42,621 bases of DNA, taken from the NCBI RefSeq assembly GCF_003367245.1, contig NZ_QRGR01000033.1, positions 1 to 42,621 on the forward strand, in the 5' to 3' direction. The DNA comes from Pontibacter diazotrophicus. GTDB lineage: Bacteria; Bacteroidota; Bacteroidia; Cytophagales; Hymenobacteraceae. The position numbers and the translations under genes are program-made. This document shows positions 7,894 through 17,134 of this stretch, in pieces. Position 1 is the stretch's first letter, and each line of letters begins with the position of its first letter. A model generated the notes under the pieces. The model did not search any database. It saw only the letters and a list, made by a program, of their open reading frames with translations, and was not told where the DNA came from.

Positions 7894-8994
7894 CTATAGC
7901 TTCACGCGCTGGCCCGACTCTGCGGCTTTATAGATCGCTTCCACTATCCGGATGTCGCGGAGGCCTTCCTCGCCTGGCACCAGCATCGGCTTGTTCTGCA
8001 TGATAGCCATGGCGTCATCGTCCATTTGCTTTGCCTGCTGCCACGGCACCTCGTACGGGTAGTTGATTTCTCCGAGCGGGCTGCTGCCTTTTACACCGGC
8101 ATAGCTCTGGTACGGCTCCATCTTGATTTCCCCTTTCTCGCAGGCGATGTTCAGGTAGTTAATGTTCTCACCGAAGCTGGTCTTGATGTCGGCGACCACA
8201 CCACCCGGAAACTCCAGCTTTGCCACTGTTGTCTCGTCTATGTTGGTGTATATCTCAGGGCGCGTAGTGGAAATTTTCGCCGATGCAATGGCGATAGGCT
8301 CCAGGCCTGTTCCCAGTCGCGCACCTTGTATGGAATACACGCCCATGTCGTAGAGCGCCCCCCCGCCCAATTCCTTTGTTTGCTTCCAGTGGTTTGTGCG
8401 GCTCTCGCGGTAGCCGGCGCCGCAGCTTGCCTGCTTCACCTTGCCCAGCAGCTTCTGGTTCACGATACGCATGTACTCCTGTGTGTTAGGTTCGTGCTGC
8501 AGGCGGTAACCAATCGCCAGCTTTTTCTTGTTCTTGTTACAGGCATCAATCATCTCCCGGCATTCCTGCTCCGTCATGGCCATCGGTTTCTCGCACCACA
8601 CATGCTTGCCGGCATTGGCCGCCCGCACCGTGTACTCTTGGTGCATGGACGGGGGCAGCACCACGTACACCACATCTATATCCGGGTTGTTGGCAATCTG
8701 GTCAAAAGTCTGGTAGTTATATATGTTTTTGTCGGGGATGTTGTACTTCTTCTTCCACTCCTCGGCCTTAGAGGGGGTACCGGTCACGATGCCGGCGAGG
8801 TAGCAATTCTTCGTTTGCTGCAGGGCCGGTGCCAACAGATCGGTGCTGTAGTAGCCCAGGCCTACCAGCGCCACACCGAGGCGGTCTTTTTGCTGGCGTG
8901 TGGCCGCCAGTAGCGCATGTGGTGAAAAAAGAGCGGCGGTAGTACCTAATGCAAGGCTTTTCAGGACGTCGCGGCGGGAGGAGGTAAATGTCAT
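7894..8994 (-). CDS. Tat-exported Gfo/Idh/MocA-family oxidoreductase
   Basis: A 366-residue NAD(P)-dependent sugar dehydrogenase-like protein. The N-terminus SSRRDVLKSLALG is a twin-arginine signal (residues about 5-30, Ala-rich cleavage zone), so the enzyme is folded with its cofactor before export, as in glucose-fructose oxidoreductase. The Rossmann motif GLGYYS is at 45-50 and the family EKP motif at 135-137 (Lys136 is expected to be catalytic). The C-terminal alpha/beta domain carries GGGALYDMGVYSIQGAR, typical of the family. Substrate cannot be told; a sugar or cyclitol is likely. It is flanked by long spacers and appears monocistronic. Confidence 0.85.
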   Translation of the reverse strand: MTFTSSRRDVLKSLALGTTAALFSPHALLAATRQQKDRLGVALVGLGYYSTDLLAPALQQTKNCYLAGIVTGTPSKAEEWKKKYNIPDKNIYNYQTFDQIANNPDIDVVYVVLPPSMHQEYTVRAANAGKHVWCEKPMAMTEQECREMIDACNKNKKKLAIGYRLQHEPNTQEYMRIVNQKLLGKVKQASCGAGYRESRTNHWKQTKELGGGALYDMGVYSIQGARLGTGLEPIAIASAKISTTRPEIYTNIDETTVAKLEFPGGVVADIKTSFGENINYLNIACEKGEIKMEPYQSYAGVKGSSPLGEINYPYEVPWQQAKQMDDDAMAIMQNKPMLVPGEEGLRDIRIVEAIYKAAESGQRVKL

Positions 8995-9267
8995 GGCTTC
9001 CGTTTTGGGGGTTTATATAGGGCAGGATATTTTTTTAAACTACCGGAGTTATATATACTGCTAGTTTAACTATAAAACCTGATGTTTCCATACGAAAAGG
9101 TTTAACATTTGGCTATCAATCAGTAACCTCCTGGTTCAAAAAATCCCATTCATCCTATTATACCCAATGCAGAAAATGATTTGTTTCGTTTAAGCGTATA
9201 AATAAGATGATGATGATGTTAGGGCTTAGAGGTCCAAAGATTAGTTACAAGTAAATTAATTTAGACA

Positions 9268-9429
9268 ATGAGCACCAGATCAAGAGACCAACAAAAGAAG
9301 CAGCGCCAAAAAGAATTCAGGGAAAGGAAAGAACATCAGGAGTCTCTAAAAATTGCGGCAAAAAAAGCTAAGCGCGATTCATCTGGAAAAGATGATGAAA
9401 CTGATAAGATGTCTAAAATCGAAGACTAA
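9268..9429 (+). CDS. Small highly charged hypothetical protein (53 aa)
   Basis: An open frame of 54 codons from ATG 9268 to TAA 9427-9429. The product is almost wholly charged, beginning MSTRSRDQQKKQRQKEFRER and continuing with repeated Lys/Arg/Glu, with no hydrophobic core; it would be a single helix or disordered. Composition (very low in stop-prone AT runs, strongly biased to Lys/Gln/Arg/Glu) suggests a real coding sequence rather than noise. Nucleic-acid binding is possible but unproven. No neighbours share its strand closely. Confidence 0.5.
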   Translation: MSTRSRDQQKKQRQKEFRERKEHQESLKIAAKKAKRDSSGKDDETDKMSKIED

Positions 9430-9642
9430 GCTTATTTCCTTTTTTTCAGAACATTATGCGGTTACTTGCTTTGATGTAGAAGTTTCCTTGAAATAAACAA
9501 AATTGATAATTTAGCTTCATATCCACCATTCTAAAACTGGGCAGGAATATGTTTTCTTCTGCTTTAATCTAGGATGCCCTAAACTTTGGGAGCCCTATAA
9601 AACGATTATAAGAGAACCCAAAGTGATACTTATTGAACCATA
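9430..9642. other. Intergenic, no gene seen
   Basis: An AT-rich spacer between the small charged protein and the first dispersed repeat copy. No open frame or clear hairpin was found in it. Confidence 0.4.
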
Positions 9643-9822
9643 AAAGCCGCTCCATTTGATGTGAAGCGGCTATTTACATTAGTAGACCGAAGGAGTGAAA
9701 TGTCGAACCACATCCACAAAGATTTGATGGCTTTGGATAAGTATATAGCTTTAGGAGAGGAGCAATAAACACCCTCTTCAACATTAGCAAATGACTATCT
9801 GTTTATCATTAGAAGTGTTATG
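9643..9822 (+). repeat. Dispersed repeat, copy 1 (hairpin plus conserved tail)
   Basis: It opens with a hairpin (AGCCGCT at 9645-9651 with AGCGGCT at 9665-9671) and continues with a ~150-base tail shared with the repeat at 13937-14110. Shared blocks include TCCACAAAGATTT, GATAAGTATATAGCT, CAATAAACACCCTCTTC and GAAGTGTTATG. An open frame runs across hairpin and tail to TAA 9766-9768 and reads VDRRSEMSN then HKDLMALDKYIALGEEQ. Equivalent frames exist in the other two copies. Confidence 0.6.
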
Positions 9823-10058
9823 AACTAGCCGAAGAGAGGATTGATAAACCTGCTTCTTAGCGCTTTGCCGAAGCACCTCCTCCACCTGCAAATAGGGTAC
9901 TTCCCGCGCCGCTTCCTGGATGTGGCATGGAGTGGCCAGGGTGCGGCAGGGATGTGACCCAACAAAGCCGTTGCACCTCTCATTAGTACAGAAGCGCTTT
10001 GTGTACCTATAAGTACATGCAATTCCCAGGCATGCGTATCCATTTGCCATGAGAGGGG
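9823..10058. other. Intergenic, origin unknown
   Basis: A more GC-rich stretch downstream of the lipoprotein gene. Two overlapping minus-strand frames (88 and 72 codons) are open, but neither has a recognisable motif or start signal, so neither is called. It could be debris of a mobile element, without proof. Confidence 0.3.
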
Positions 10059-10754
10059 CTACTGTCCGCCACTAAAAGCACCCCCCCAAGCCAAGATTCC
10101 AATCAAGGCCACCAGAAACACAACCAGCAATGTAGAACTGATAACTAACCCAGCACGTGCTTTTTCTCTCCCAGCAAGCTTGCCAGGATTTTTTTTAATT
10201 TCTGAGAGCGCTGCTATACTCGCTATCATGCCGAAGACAGCTGCTAACGCCGCCAGCAGGAAAGGAACGAGGGAGGATATCGCTATTCCAACAAGGATAA
10301 GAGCCGCCGCCAGCAGGCTAAGCATCAAACCAATTCCGGCCTCTTTGCTTTTCTCCGTTTCACCCTCAGGCGTAGCCTGTACTCCCTGTCGCAGTGTTTT
10401 CTGCGATCTGCTATTTCCTTCTGGTCCTTTGGCCAGCCTGGCCGCCACTTTGCCTGGAGTTATAGCAGGCTTGTAATCAACAGGCTGCACTGGCCCAGGA
10501 GTAGATTCCGATAAATTTGCTGCTGTGCTGGCATTAGCTTCTGGGGGTAGAGTATCGGTTTTAAAGACTTTCTCCTGAGCAGATTGTAAAGTGAGCGCAG
10601 CAGCATGAGCCGGCATCCCCTCTGCTTTCCGGGCTTCCTTGTAAAAACCATAGGGATCGGCACCTTTAGAAATGAAAAGCGCTTCTTTTTGGGAACAACT
10701 TACTAAGAGCAGCAAGACAGCTGCCAAATGAAATGCAGAGTAGGCGTGTTTCAT
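10059..10754 (-). CDS. Lipoprotein with a C-terminal DUF4190-like membrane hairpin
   Basis: A 231-residue protein. Residues 1-20 are a lipoprotein signal (hydrophobic LLLLVSC, lipidated Cys20). Then comes a flexible Ala/Pro-rich stretch (about 40-130), and then three hydrophobic segments: about 143-160, 163-185 and 205-225. The motif SEIKKNPGKLAGREKARAG between the last two matches the loop of DUF4190-type membrane hairpins. The combination of a lipid anchor at one end and an inner-membrane-type hairpin at the other occurs in Bacteroidetes proteins of unknown function. The ATG at 10754 is the only sensible start. Confidence 0.7.
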   Translation of the reverse strand: MKHAYSAFHLAAVLLLLVSCSQKEALFISKGADPYGFYKEARKAEGMPAHAAALTLQSAQEKVFKTDTLPPEANASTAANLSESTPGPVQPVDYKPAITPGKVAARLAKGPEGNSRSQKTLRQGVQATPEGETEKSKEAGIGLMLSLLAAALILVGIAISSLVPFLLAALAAVFGMIASIAALSEIKKNPGKLAGREKARAGLVISSTLLVVFLVALIGILAWGGAFSGGQ

Positions 10755-11631
10755 ATGATATTCCCTCCACTTTTGATTATCCTACTCTGGGGCAGCTGCT
10801 GACATCAGGGCCTCTGACATGCCTTTGGTTACCTGTCTTTATACGGTAAAACAGGCTATTTGATAGTCTCCTTCCTCCGTGCTAAAACATTCAGATTAGG
10901 TATATTCATTGGCGGAAGCCCAAGAGAGAGGGTTTGTAAAGTCTATAGGTTAAGCTCCCTGTTACTGGCAACCTTAAACAAAGCTCTTTGGGCCTATAGA
11001 AAATAACAAAGCTCATCTGCTGCGAATAAGGAATGCTTCTTACATGAGGAGGCTTCCTTATTTTATTACGAAGGTATGTTTAGCAGGAACGCCAGTATAG
11101 CAACGTTAAAGCCCCTCTTTATACACTTACTTTTACATTCCTATTACTCCGAATGAGCAATTGATATTTGAATCATTTACGAGAGTGCCTGCATCAGATA
11201 CAGTGTTATGAATGAAATCATTTTACAACAGTTCAGTTTTATAGAAGGAACTCACTTTTCTATAACTACTACCAAAATGGCGGAAAATATCGAGATTTGG
11301 GAGAGGAAGGTACATAATCCTATTTTGGGGCTTTAAAAATTTTAACAAGTAGAAACAGGAGGCTAACTCTTGGTTAGATTTTACGTATCATGAATTGGAT
11401 TATGCTAATTATAAATTTCGCCTACACTTCCTGTTATCCTATTATCCACTCCTAAAGCGGTTGCTTGAGGAGCATGTGTTTGCACCCTTTCTTCTATGCC
11501 CTGGTATTTTGCCAGTTTCTTTATTTGATTTTCTGCCCGGGGTGCCCCAGTTGCACCTAGCCCTGCTCCATGTCTGCTCCAGTCAGTTACCTGTTGCCTC
11601 TATCTCATCTCCTTCCTTAAATCTACAAATA
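10755..11631. other. Long intergenic region with one hairpin
   Basis: No gene recognised in 877 bases. A 9-bp stem (AATAAGGAA at 11025-11033 with TTCCTTATT at 11054-11062) encloses an imperfect inner stem and is followed by TTTATTA, so it may terminate a + strand transcript. The frame of the next hydrolase is open back to 11395, but this stretch lacks signal-peptide or domain character and is treated as leader. Confidence 0.45.
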
Positions 11632-13665
11632 ATGAAATACCATCTATACTCATTTATCAGGCGCATTGGCTCGCTGGTAATACTTTTTGCCATTAGTCTT
11701 GCATCATACGGGCAAGGGTTCGGTCCTGAGACGGAGGCCCGGCTGCAGGAGGTGATTGACAGTATCCAAAACGATACCTCCGAACCTTTTGTGGGGGGTA
11801 TGTCAGTCGCTGTAAAGGTAGGCGACAACTTCCTGTGGGCGGGAGCCACCGGATACGCTGCCCGCAATATAGACGCGCAGAACAACCTGCTGCCTGGTGG
11901 TATTCCTTTCACCACTGGTACACTGTCCCAGATCTATAGCATCACCAAAACCTTCACGGCCCCGCTCGTGCTGGAGTTAGCGCAGGAAGGAGTGTTCAGT
12001 TTGGATGATCCTGTCAGCAATTACCTCCCGCTCAGCCAGATTAACCCGCGTCTCAACAGTGAGGTCACCATTCGGCAGCTGCTTGCCCACGAGAGCGGGT
12101 TCTCTGACTATGCCGTGGAGCAGCAGCTCCAGATAGCGGTGGCGGCTCAACCGGGAAGGATATGGTCACCCTTCGAGGCGATATCCTTCACCAACCAGAT
12201 CTTCCCAACCGGCACTGAGCGCCGCTACTCCAGCACCAACTACATCCTGCTGGGTGCATTGGTGGAGGTTGTTACAGGTAAGCCAATAGAGCAACACTAC
12301 CGGGAACGATTCTTTGAGCCACTTGGCCTTGAGTCGATGTACCTGGGGGTAAGAGAGCCCCTGGGAGACCGCGGTGTGCTGGCTGCGCCACACGATAATA
12401 TTAGCCCCTTCAACCCGGTTTTTGCCCAGACCGGCCAACCCACTTTCCCGGATGCCTACACCAATATCTCACGGTTTCCCATGGATGCAATTGTGTCGCT
12501 GGCTTTTGCGGGCGGGGGCATCGTCTCCAATGCGACGGACCTTGCTGAGTGGGGAGATGCGCTGTTCAGAGGCAGGGCGACCAGCCAGGCAACACTGGAC
12601 ATGATGCTGGAATCTATTTCTTCTTCTCCAGACATGAACGGCAATTTCCTTGGATACGGTATCAAACAGATTCCGCACATTAGCGACAGCGAGGTCTTCC
12701 TGGGGCATAATGGGGATGCTGTTGGATATCGCACTGTTATGGTGCATCAGCCGGAGAGAGACGTAACACTGGCAGTGCTCTCCAACTTCGCCGGAGCCGA
12801 TCCATACGCCATTGCCAGAGCACTTTACCGGGCTTTAGCCCCGCAAATAAGTTCTTTTTCACCTAAGCAGGGGCTGCCAGGCACCACTGTCACCATTGAC
12901 GGCAAGAGACTGGCCACCACTACTTCCGTACGCTTCAATGGAGTGGAGGCAGATTTTACAGTTATCAGCGAGAACAGGGTAACGGCTGTTGTACCCGCCA
13001 CGGCTTCCAGTGGTCTTATCACCTTAGAAGCAGCGGGCGGCACTGCAGAAAGTAAACGTTCCTTCACGGTACTTCAGCCCCGCATTCAAGCCTTTTACCC
13101 GGACAGAGGTTGGCCTGGATCAAAGGTGCTATTGGTGGGCAGGCATTTAGGAACTACGCGGGAGGTATATTTTAATGGTGTGAAAGCCGAAAAGTTTCGG
13201 ACCTACTTTGATTTCCTTGTACTAGCTGAGGTGCCACAGGGGGCCACTACGGGCAAGATTAGCGTCCTGCTCTCTGGCGGCGGACAGGCCTACACCAGCT
13301 CAGACTTCACCATTTACACCATACCACTTTTAGCAGCCAAAGCTGAAGAGGCTAAATCTCAAAGCGAAGATAAAACCACCAGGCCAGAAGCTCTTATTCA
13401 GGAGCAGGAGCTAATGGCTTATCCGAATCCTTTCACAGAGCATGTGACCCTTGTCTTCACCTTAGCACATACGCAACCAGTAAACGTGAAAGTATATGAC
13501 ATCAAAGGGCGGGAAGTAGGGGTGTTGTACAGAGGGGAAGCCCAGGGCAACAGCAGGTATCAGCTGATGTGGAAGCCAGGGAAAGAGCTATCTCCGGGAC
13601 TTTACATTCTCAGGCTACAAACCTCCAGCGAGGTAAGGCAGCAGAAAATAATGCTGACAAAATAG
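11632..13665 (+). CDS. T9SS-exported serine hydrolase with two IPT/TIG domains
   Basis: A 677-residue secreted protein. The signal peptide is residues 1-27 (SLVILFAISLASYG). The beta-lactamase/D-aminopeptidase-like domain (PF00144 type, about 35-400) has SITK at 103-106 (nucleophile Ser103), YSS at 199-201 and HNG at 359-361. Two IPT/TIG immunoglobulin-like domains follow, about 404-481 and 483-562. The last ~80 residues (from about 593, AYPNPF...VKVYDIKGREVG...GLYILRL) form a type A sorting domain that directs the protein through the type IX system to the surface. The ATG at 11632 starts the signal peptide; the frame is open further upstream. Substrate may be a peptide, ester or beta-lactam. 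A 25-bp perfect hairpin follows. Confidence 0.88.
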   Translation: MKYHLYSFIRRIGSLVILFAISLASYGQGFGPETEARLQEVIDSIQNDTSEPFVGGMSVAVKVGDNFLWAGATGYAARNIDAQNNLLPGGIPFTTGTLSQIYSITKTFTAPLVLELAQEGVFSLDDPVSNYLPLSQINPRLNSEVTIRQLLAHESGFSDYAVEQQLQIAVAAQPGRIWSPFEAISFTNQIFPTGTERRYSSTNYILLGALVEVVTGKPIEQHYRERFFEPLGLESMYLGVREPLGDRGVLAAPHDNISPFNPVFAQTGQPTFPDAYTNISRFPMDAIVSLAFAGGGIVSNATDLAEWGDALFRGRATSQATLDMMLESISSSPDMNGNFLGYGIKQIPHISDSEVFLGHNGDAVGYRTVMVHQPERDVTLAVLSNFAGADPYAIARALYRALAPQISSFSPKQGLPGTTVTIDGKRLATTTSVRFNGVEADFTVISENRVTAVVPATASSGLITLEAAGGTAESKRSFTVLQPRIQAFYPDRGWPGSKVLLVGRHLGTTREVYFNGVKAEKFRTYFDFLVLAEVPQGATTGKISVLLSGGGQAYTSSDFTIYTIPLLAAKAEEAKSQSEDKTTRPEALIQEQELMAYPNPFTEHVTLVFTLAHTQPVNVKVYDIKGREVGVLYRGEAQGNSRYQLMWKPGKELSPGLYILRLQTSSEVRQQKIMLTK

Positions 13666-13710
13666 AATAAGTGCATTACTGTGATCCGTCCTAAAGTAGG
13701 CTGACATTTT

Positions 13711-13771
13711 CAGGCACACCATCAAAAGACCCTAATCTATGAAAAGTTAGGGTCTTTTGATGGTGTGCCTG
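13711..13771. terminator. 25-bp perfect hairpin after the T9SS hydrolase
   Basis: A perfect 25-bp stem (13711-13735 with 13747-13771) around an 11-base loop. The inner part, AAAAGACCCTAA with TTAGGGTCTTTT, is a normal bidirectional terminator shape, but the stem continues another 13 bp without a T-tract outside it. Termination is the simplest role. Confidence 0.65.
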
Positions 13772-13793
13772 AGCTGTGAAGTCACACCTACAT

Positions 13794-14110
13794 CACCTAA
13801 AGGCAAAGAGTAGGGGAGGGCACCAAGAGGAATAATGTAAGCAACAGAAGCTTTACCTCCTCTAATAAAAATATTTATTGGCCTAATTAAAAGGTGTTAA
13901 ATTTACAGGTGGCGGTTTTAGTATCCGGAGATAATAAAAGCCCCTCAGTTGCTACTGAGGGGCTTTCCTGTAGACCTGAGTATCGAATTATCGAACCATG
14001 TCCACAAAGATTTAGTGGCTGTTGATAAGTATATAGCTGTAGGAGAGGGTCAATAAACACCCTCTTCTATAATAGCAACTCATTGCCTGTTTATTATATG
14101 AAGTGTTATG
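13794..14110 (+). repeat. Dispersed repeat, copy 2 (longest copy)
   Basis: The left half (13794-13930) matches 25156-25290: shared TAGGGGAGGGCACCAA, CAACAGAAGCTTTACCTCCT and GGTGGCGGTTTTAGT. A hairpin follows (AAAGCCCCTCAGT with ACTGAGGGGCTTT, 13937-13967). The right half (about 13970-14110) matches copy 1 at 9672-9822. It is therefore the only copy holding both halves. A frame through the hairpin ends at TAA 14054-14056 and reads VDLSIELSNHVHKDLVAVDK, closely parallel to copy 1. Confidence 0.65.
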
Positions 14111-14498
14111 GTAGAAACCGCCTTTCAAGCCTCTTGGAGTGGTTGCCGGTGAGTACTTTTGCGGGAAGCAGAAACTTTCTGCAGGTTGCTTAATACTAGC
14201 CCCATTCCGGTTTTTTGTAGATTCCGACAAATAAGCCGAATAGACTTCAGCTTATATTATAATTTAGTAAAAAATGCGTGCTGCTCACCAGATACCATCA
14301 TTAAAAATGGTATTTTAATGATGTCTTGCAGAAAGTTCAATGTGCAGAGATAAATTGGCCACTGCACAAAAGTGACGATTAGCATTATTGGGAAATTTGT
14401 AACCTCTACTATTTTTATCTTTTTCTTTAATGTTAATGACTGTTTATTATATCTTTATAAGATTGCAATCGGTTTCATAAATGATTTTTACAATAAAC
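14111..14498. other. Leader region before the GH9 gene, with a perfect hairpin
   Basis: No gene recognised. A perfect 11-bp AT-rich stem (CATCATTAAAA at 14296-14306, TTTTAATGATG at 14313-14323) with a 6-base loop lies about 175 bases before the start codon. It could be an operator or an mRNA structure. Confidence 0.4.
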
Positions 14499-17027
14499 AT
14501 GAAAAGACGAATATTTTTATCAGTTGTAGTGCTGCTACTGGCGGCATTCAACTATGCTTCAAGCCAGGATCTGAAACTCAATGATCTTGAGTATTTCGAG
14601 ACGCAAGGCATCAATGTCCTGGTGTACAATAATCTTTTTACAGGAGGTTTCAACGATGAGAAGAACGCCGGTATAGAAATAATTCACCATGGCGTCAGAA
14701 CAGCGCAAGGCGGCGCTGTGAGACTTTCCAACACTCCCGAGCAGTGGGATCTAGTTCCGGAAATACTGAACCGAAAGGTAGACCGTGCCTCGAATACCAT
14801 CGAGGCTACCTTAAGGTATAAAGAGTATGATTTTGATTCGCGGGTGGTTGTCACGCCGAAGGGTAAAGGGATTGAGATAGCTGTGTACCTTGACAAACCT
14901 CTTCCAAAGGCACTTGAAGGGGCCGCCGGATTCAATCTTGAGTTTCTACCCTCGCAGTATTGGAATAAGGCCTATTTGATGGATGGGCGTTATAATCGGT
15001 TTCCGCGCTATGTGGTAGGCAACACCGTAACGAGGCCTAACAGTGAAAAACCAAAGCAGTTTAAGGGGTTTGTAACTTCCGACGACAGGGGGACCGGCAA
15101 ATATATCGATCCGCTCCCGCTCGAAACCGGCCGTACCTTTCTCCTTGCACCCGATGAACCCGAACGTTTGGTAAAAATCGCCTCGCCGGATGCCGATTTG
15201 ATGCTTTTCGATGGGCGTATGCTGGCACAGAACGGCTGGTTTGTCGTTCGCAGTTTACTTCCGGCAGGAAAAACAGGCAAGGTGTTGACCTGGACCATTG
15301 AACCAAATGCAATAAAAGGTTGGAAAAGAGAACCAAATATCGGTTTCTCACAAGTGGGCTACCTCCCTTCGCAACAAAAAGTGGCTGTTATTGAGCTTGA
15401 CAAGAAAGACAAACCGCTTGCAAAAGCCTCGTTGTATAAAGTGGGCAACGACGGCAAAGCTACCGAAGTATTCGGCGGTAAAATCGCGCCGTGGGGCAAC
15501 TATTTCAAATATCACTATGTGAAATTTGATTTTACTTCAGTCAATACCCCTGGTATATACTATATCCAGTACGGCAATCTTAAAACAAACAATTTTTTAA
15601 TAGAAAATAACGTCTACGACAAGATCACCGATGCCACCAGCGACATATGGATCCCCATCCATATGAACCATATGTTCGTCAACGAGGGGTACCGGGTATG
15701 GCATGGCGAGCCCTTCAAAGAAGGTTATCTCCAGGCTCCGCCCAACAGCGACCATTTCGACCTGCATGCCCAGGGACCAACAACCGATACCAAGTATAAA
15801 GCACTCGAATCGATCCCTGGTTTAAATGTAGGCGGTTTTTTCGATGCCGGCGATTTTGACATCGAGACTGGATCGAATATAAACGTGGTGCAGAACTTTG
15901 TTCATACCTGGGAGTATTTTAAACCCCAACGCGACCAGACGTTTGTAAGCCAGAAGCAGCGTTATGTTGATCTTCACCGGCCCGATGGAACGCCGGACAT
16001 GTTGCAGTTTATAGAGCACGGAACATTGAACCTGGTAGCGCAGGCAGAGGTTATCGGCCACATGTCACAAACCCTTTCCAACGCTGTTCTTGATAATTAC
16101 CATCACCTTGGTGACGCAGCCTCAGCAACAGACGGCCTCCCCTATAATCCGAACCTTGGCCCTTACGAAGTAGCCCCCGACGGCCAGTCGAGTGGCGTGA
16201 AGGATGATTTGTGGGCATTCACAAGCCGCAACCCCAGCCTCGATCTTCGTGCAGCAACCATGTTGGCCGCTGCAAGCCGGGCGTTGAAAGGATATAACGA
16301 CGATCTTTCTGCAAGAGCGTTGGAACAGTCGAAAAGACTTCTAAAAGAGGCAACGGAACTACTTGCCAACCAGCCGGAGGATACCTCAAGATGGAGCAGA
16401 TCAGCAAATGTGGGGACCAATCTCCAACTGTATATCGCAACCGGGGAGCAACAGTACAAGGATAAGTTTCAGGAACTTTTATGGCCTGCACTTGACCGTG
16501 GCGTTACCTTCCAACTTTTGACGGCACTAAACGCCATACCGCACATGGACGCATCCTACAAAGATAAGCTCCGCCCGTTTGTGGTAAAGTACAATGATTA
16601 CATCAAAGGGCTTGAAAAGGATAATCCGTACGGAGTACCGATCGACCTTGGTAACTGGGCAGGTAGTGGATCTGTTACGAATTTTGGAACCACCATTTGC
16701 TTTGCCAACAAGTATTTCCCAGACGTTGTCGACGCCAGCCATGCTTTCAAGGCCACAAACTATCTGTTTGGCGCCCATCCGTATCACAATTATTCTTTAG
16801 TGGCAACGGTGGGTGCCACTCGTCCCAAAGCGGTCTTTTACGGCAATAACAGGGCCGATTTCTCCTTTATTCCGGGCAATGTTGCTCCGGGTGTATTATT
16901 CAGAAAACCCGACCACTTTGAAAACTACGACGACTGGCCGTTTCTGTGGGGACAAAACGAGGGCACGATTGCTGGAAATACCAGCTATTTAATTTTTGGA
17001 TCAGCTTTCAAGAATTTAATAAAATAA
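14499..17027 (+). CDS. Secreted glycoside hydrolase family 9 protein
   Basis: An 842-residue protein with a signal peptide (residues 1-22, KRRIFLSVVVLLLAAF). Residues about 23-270 have no clear assignment. An N-terminal cellulase Ig-like domain (about 278-375, starting IGFSQVGYLPSQQKVAV) precedes the (alpha/alpha)6 barrel. The barrel carries the GH9 signature GGFFDAGDFD with DAGD at 449-452 (catalytic base/nucleophile-positioning Asp) and the C-terminal QNEGT with Glu821 as candidate proton donor. Family members cleave beta-1,4-glucans or oligosaccharides. No sorting domain or carbohydrate-binding module is attached, so it is probably periplasmic. The inner ATG at 14499 was preferred to 14481 because it begins the signal peptide. 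A strong terminator follows. Confidence 0.85.
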   Translation: MKRRIFLSVVVLLLAAFNYASSQDLKLNDLEYFETQGINVLVYNNLFTGGFNDEKNAGIEIIHHGVRTAQGGAVRLSNTPEQWDLVPEILNRKVDRASNTIEATLRYKEYDFDSRVVVTPKGKGIEIAVYLDKPLPKALEGAAGFNLEFLPSQYWNKAYLMDGRYNRFPRYVVGNTVTRPNSEKPKQFKGFVTSDDRGTGKYIDPLPLETGRTFLLAPDEPERLVKIASPDADLMLFDGRMLAQNGWFVVRSLLPAGKTGKVLTWTIEPNAIKGWKREPNIGFSQVGYLPSQQKVAVIELDKKDKPLAKASLYKVGNDGKATEVFGGKIAPWGNYFKYHYVKFDFTSVNTPGIYYIQYGNLKTNNFLIENNVYDKITDATSDIWIPIHMNHMFVNEGYRVWHGEPFKEGYLQAPPNSDHFDLHAQGPTTDTKYKALESIPGLNVGGFFDAGDFDIETGSNINVVQNFVHTWEYFKPQRDQTFVSQKQRYVDLHRPDGTPDMLQFIEHGTLNLVAQAEVIGHMSQTLSNAVLDNYHHLGDAASATDGLPYNPNLGPYEVAPDGQSSGVKDDLWAFTSRNPSLDLRAATMLAAASRALKGYNDDLSARALEQSKRLLKEATELLANQPEDTSRWSRSANVGTNLQLYIATGEQQYKDKFQELLWPALDRGVTFQLLTALNAIPHMDASYKDKLRPFVVKYNDYIKGLEKDNPYGVPIDLGNWAGSGSVTNFGTTICFANKYFPDVVDASHAFKATNYLFGAHPYHNYSLVATVGATRPKAVFYGNNRADFSFIPGNVAPGVLFRKPDHFENYDDWPFLWGQNEGTIAGNTSYLIFGSAFKNLIK

Positions 17028-17080
17028 ACAACCTGTATTGAGCATATTAGAGTCAGCTACTGATTCGAACTGTTAAATTT

Positions 17081-17134
17081 TAGCGCAAGTGATAAGTCCA
17101 TTCATTGATGGCTTATCACTTACGCTATTTTTTT
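17081..17134 (+). terminator. Strong terminator after the GH9 gene
   Basis: A long stem formed by 17081-17104 and 17107-17126 (AAGTGATAAG pairing with CTTATCACTT, outer TAGCG with CGCTA) with two small bulges, followed directly by a run of seven T. It is 54 bases after the stop codon. Confidence 0.8.

Noticed and set aside
8026..8913. 295-codon + strand frame opposite the Gfo/Idh/MocA gene
   Set aside because: It is the antisense shadow of a well-supported gene with Rossmann, EKP and Tat motifs; its own translation is His/Val/Leu-rich and lacks any domain.
9643..9822. Degenerate tRNA in the dispersed repeat
   Set aside because: A GGTTCGA block on the minus strand resembles a T loop, but no acceptor, D or anticodon stem can be formed and spacing differs from tRNA.
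9784..10050. 88-codon minus-strand frame (and an overlapping 72-codon one)
   Set aside because: It overlaps the tail of a dispersed repeat; two frames are equally open and neither shows a family motif.
11395..11631. 79-codon N-terminal extension of the T9SS serine hydrolase
   Set aside because: The extension has no domain, and a proper signal peptide begins at ATG 11632.
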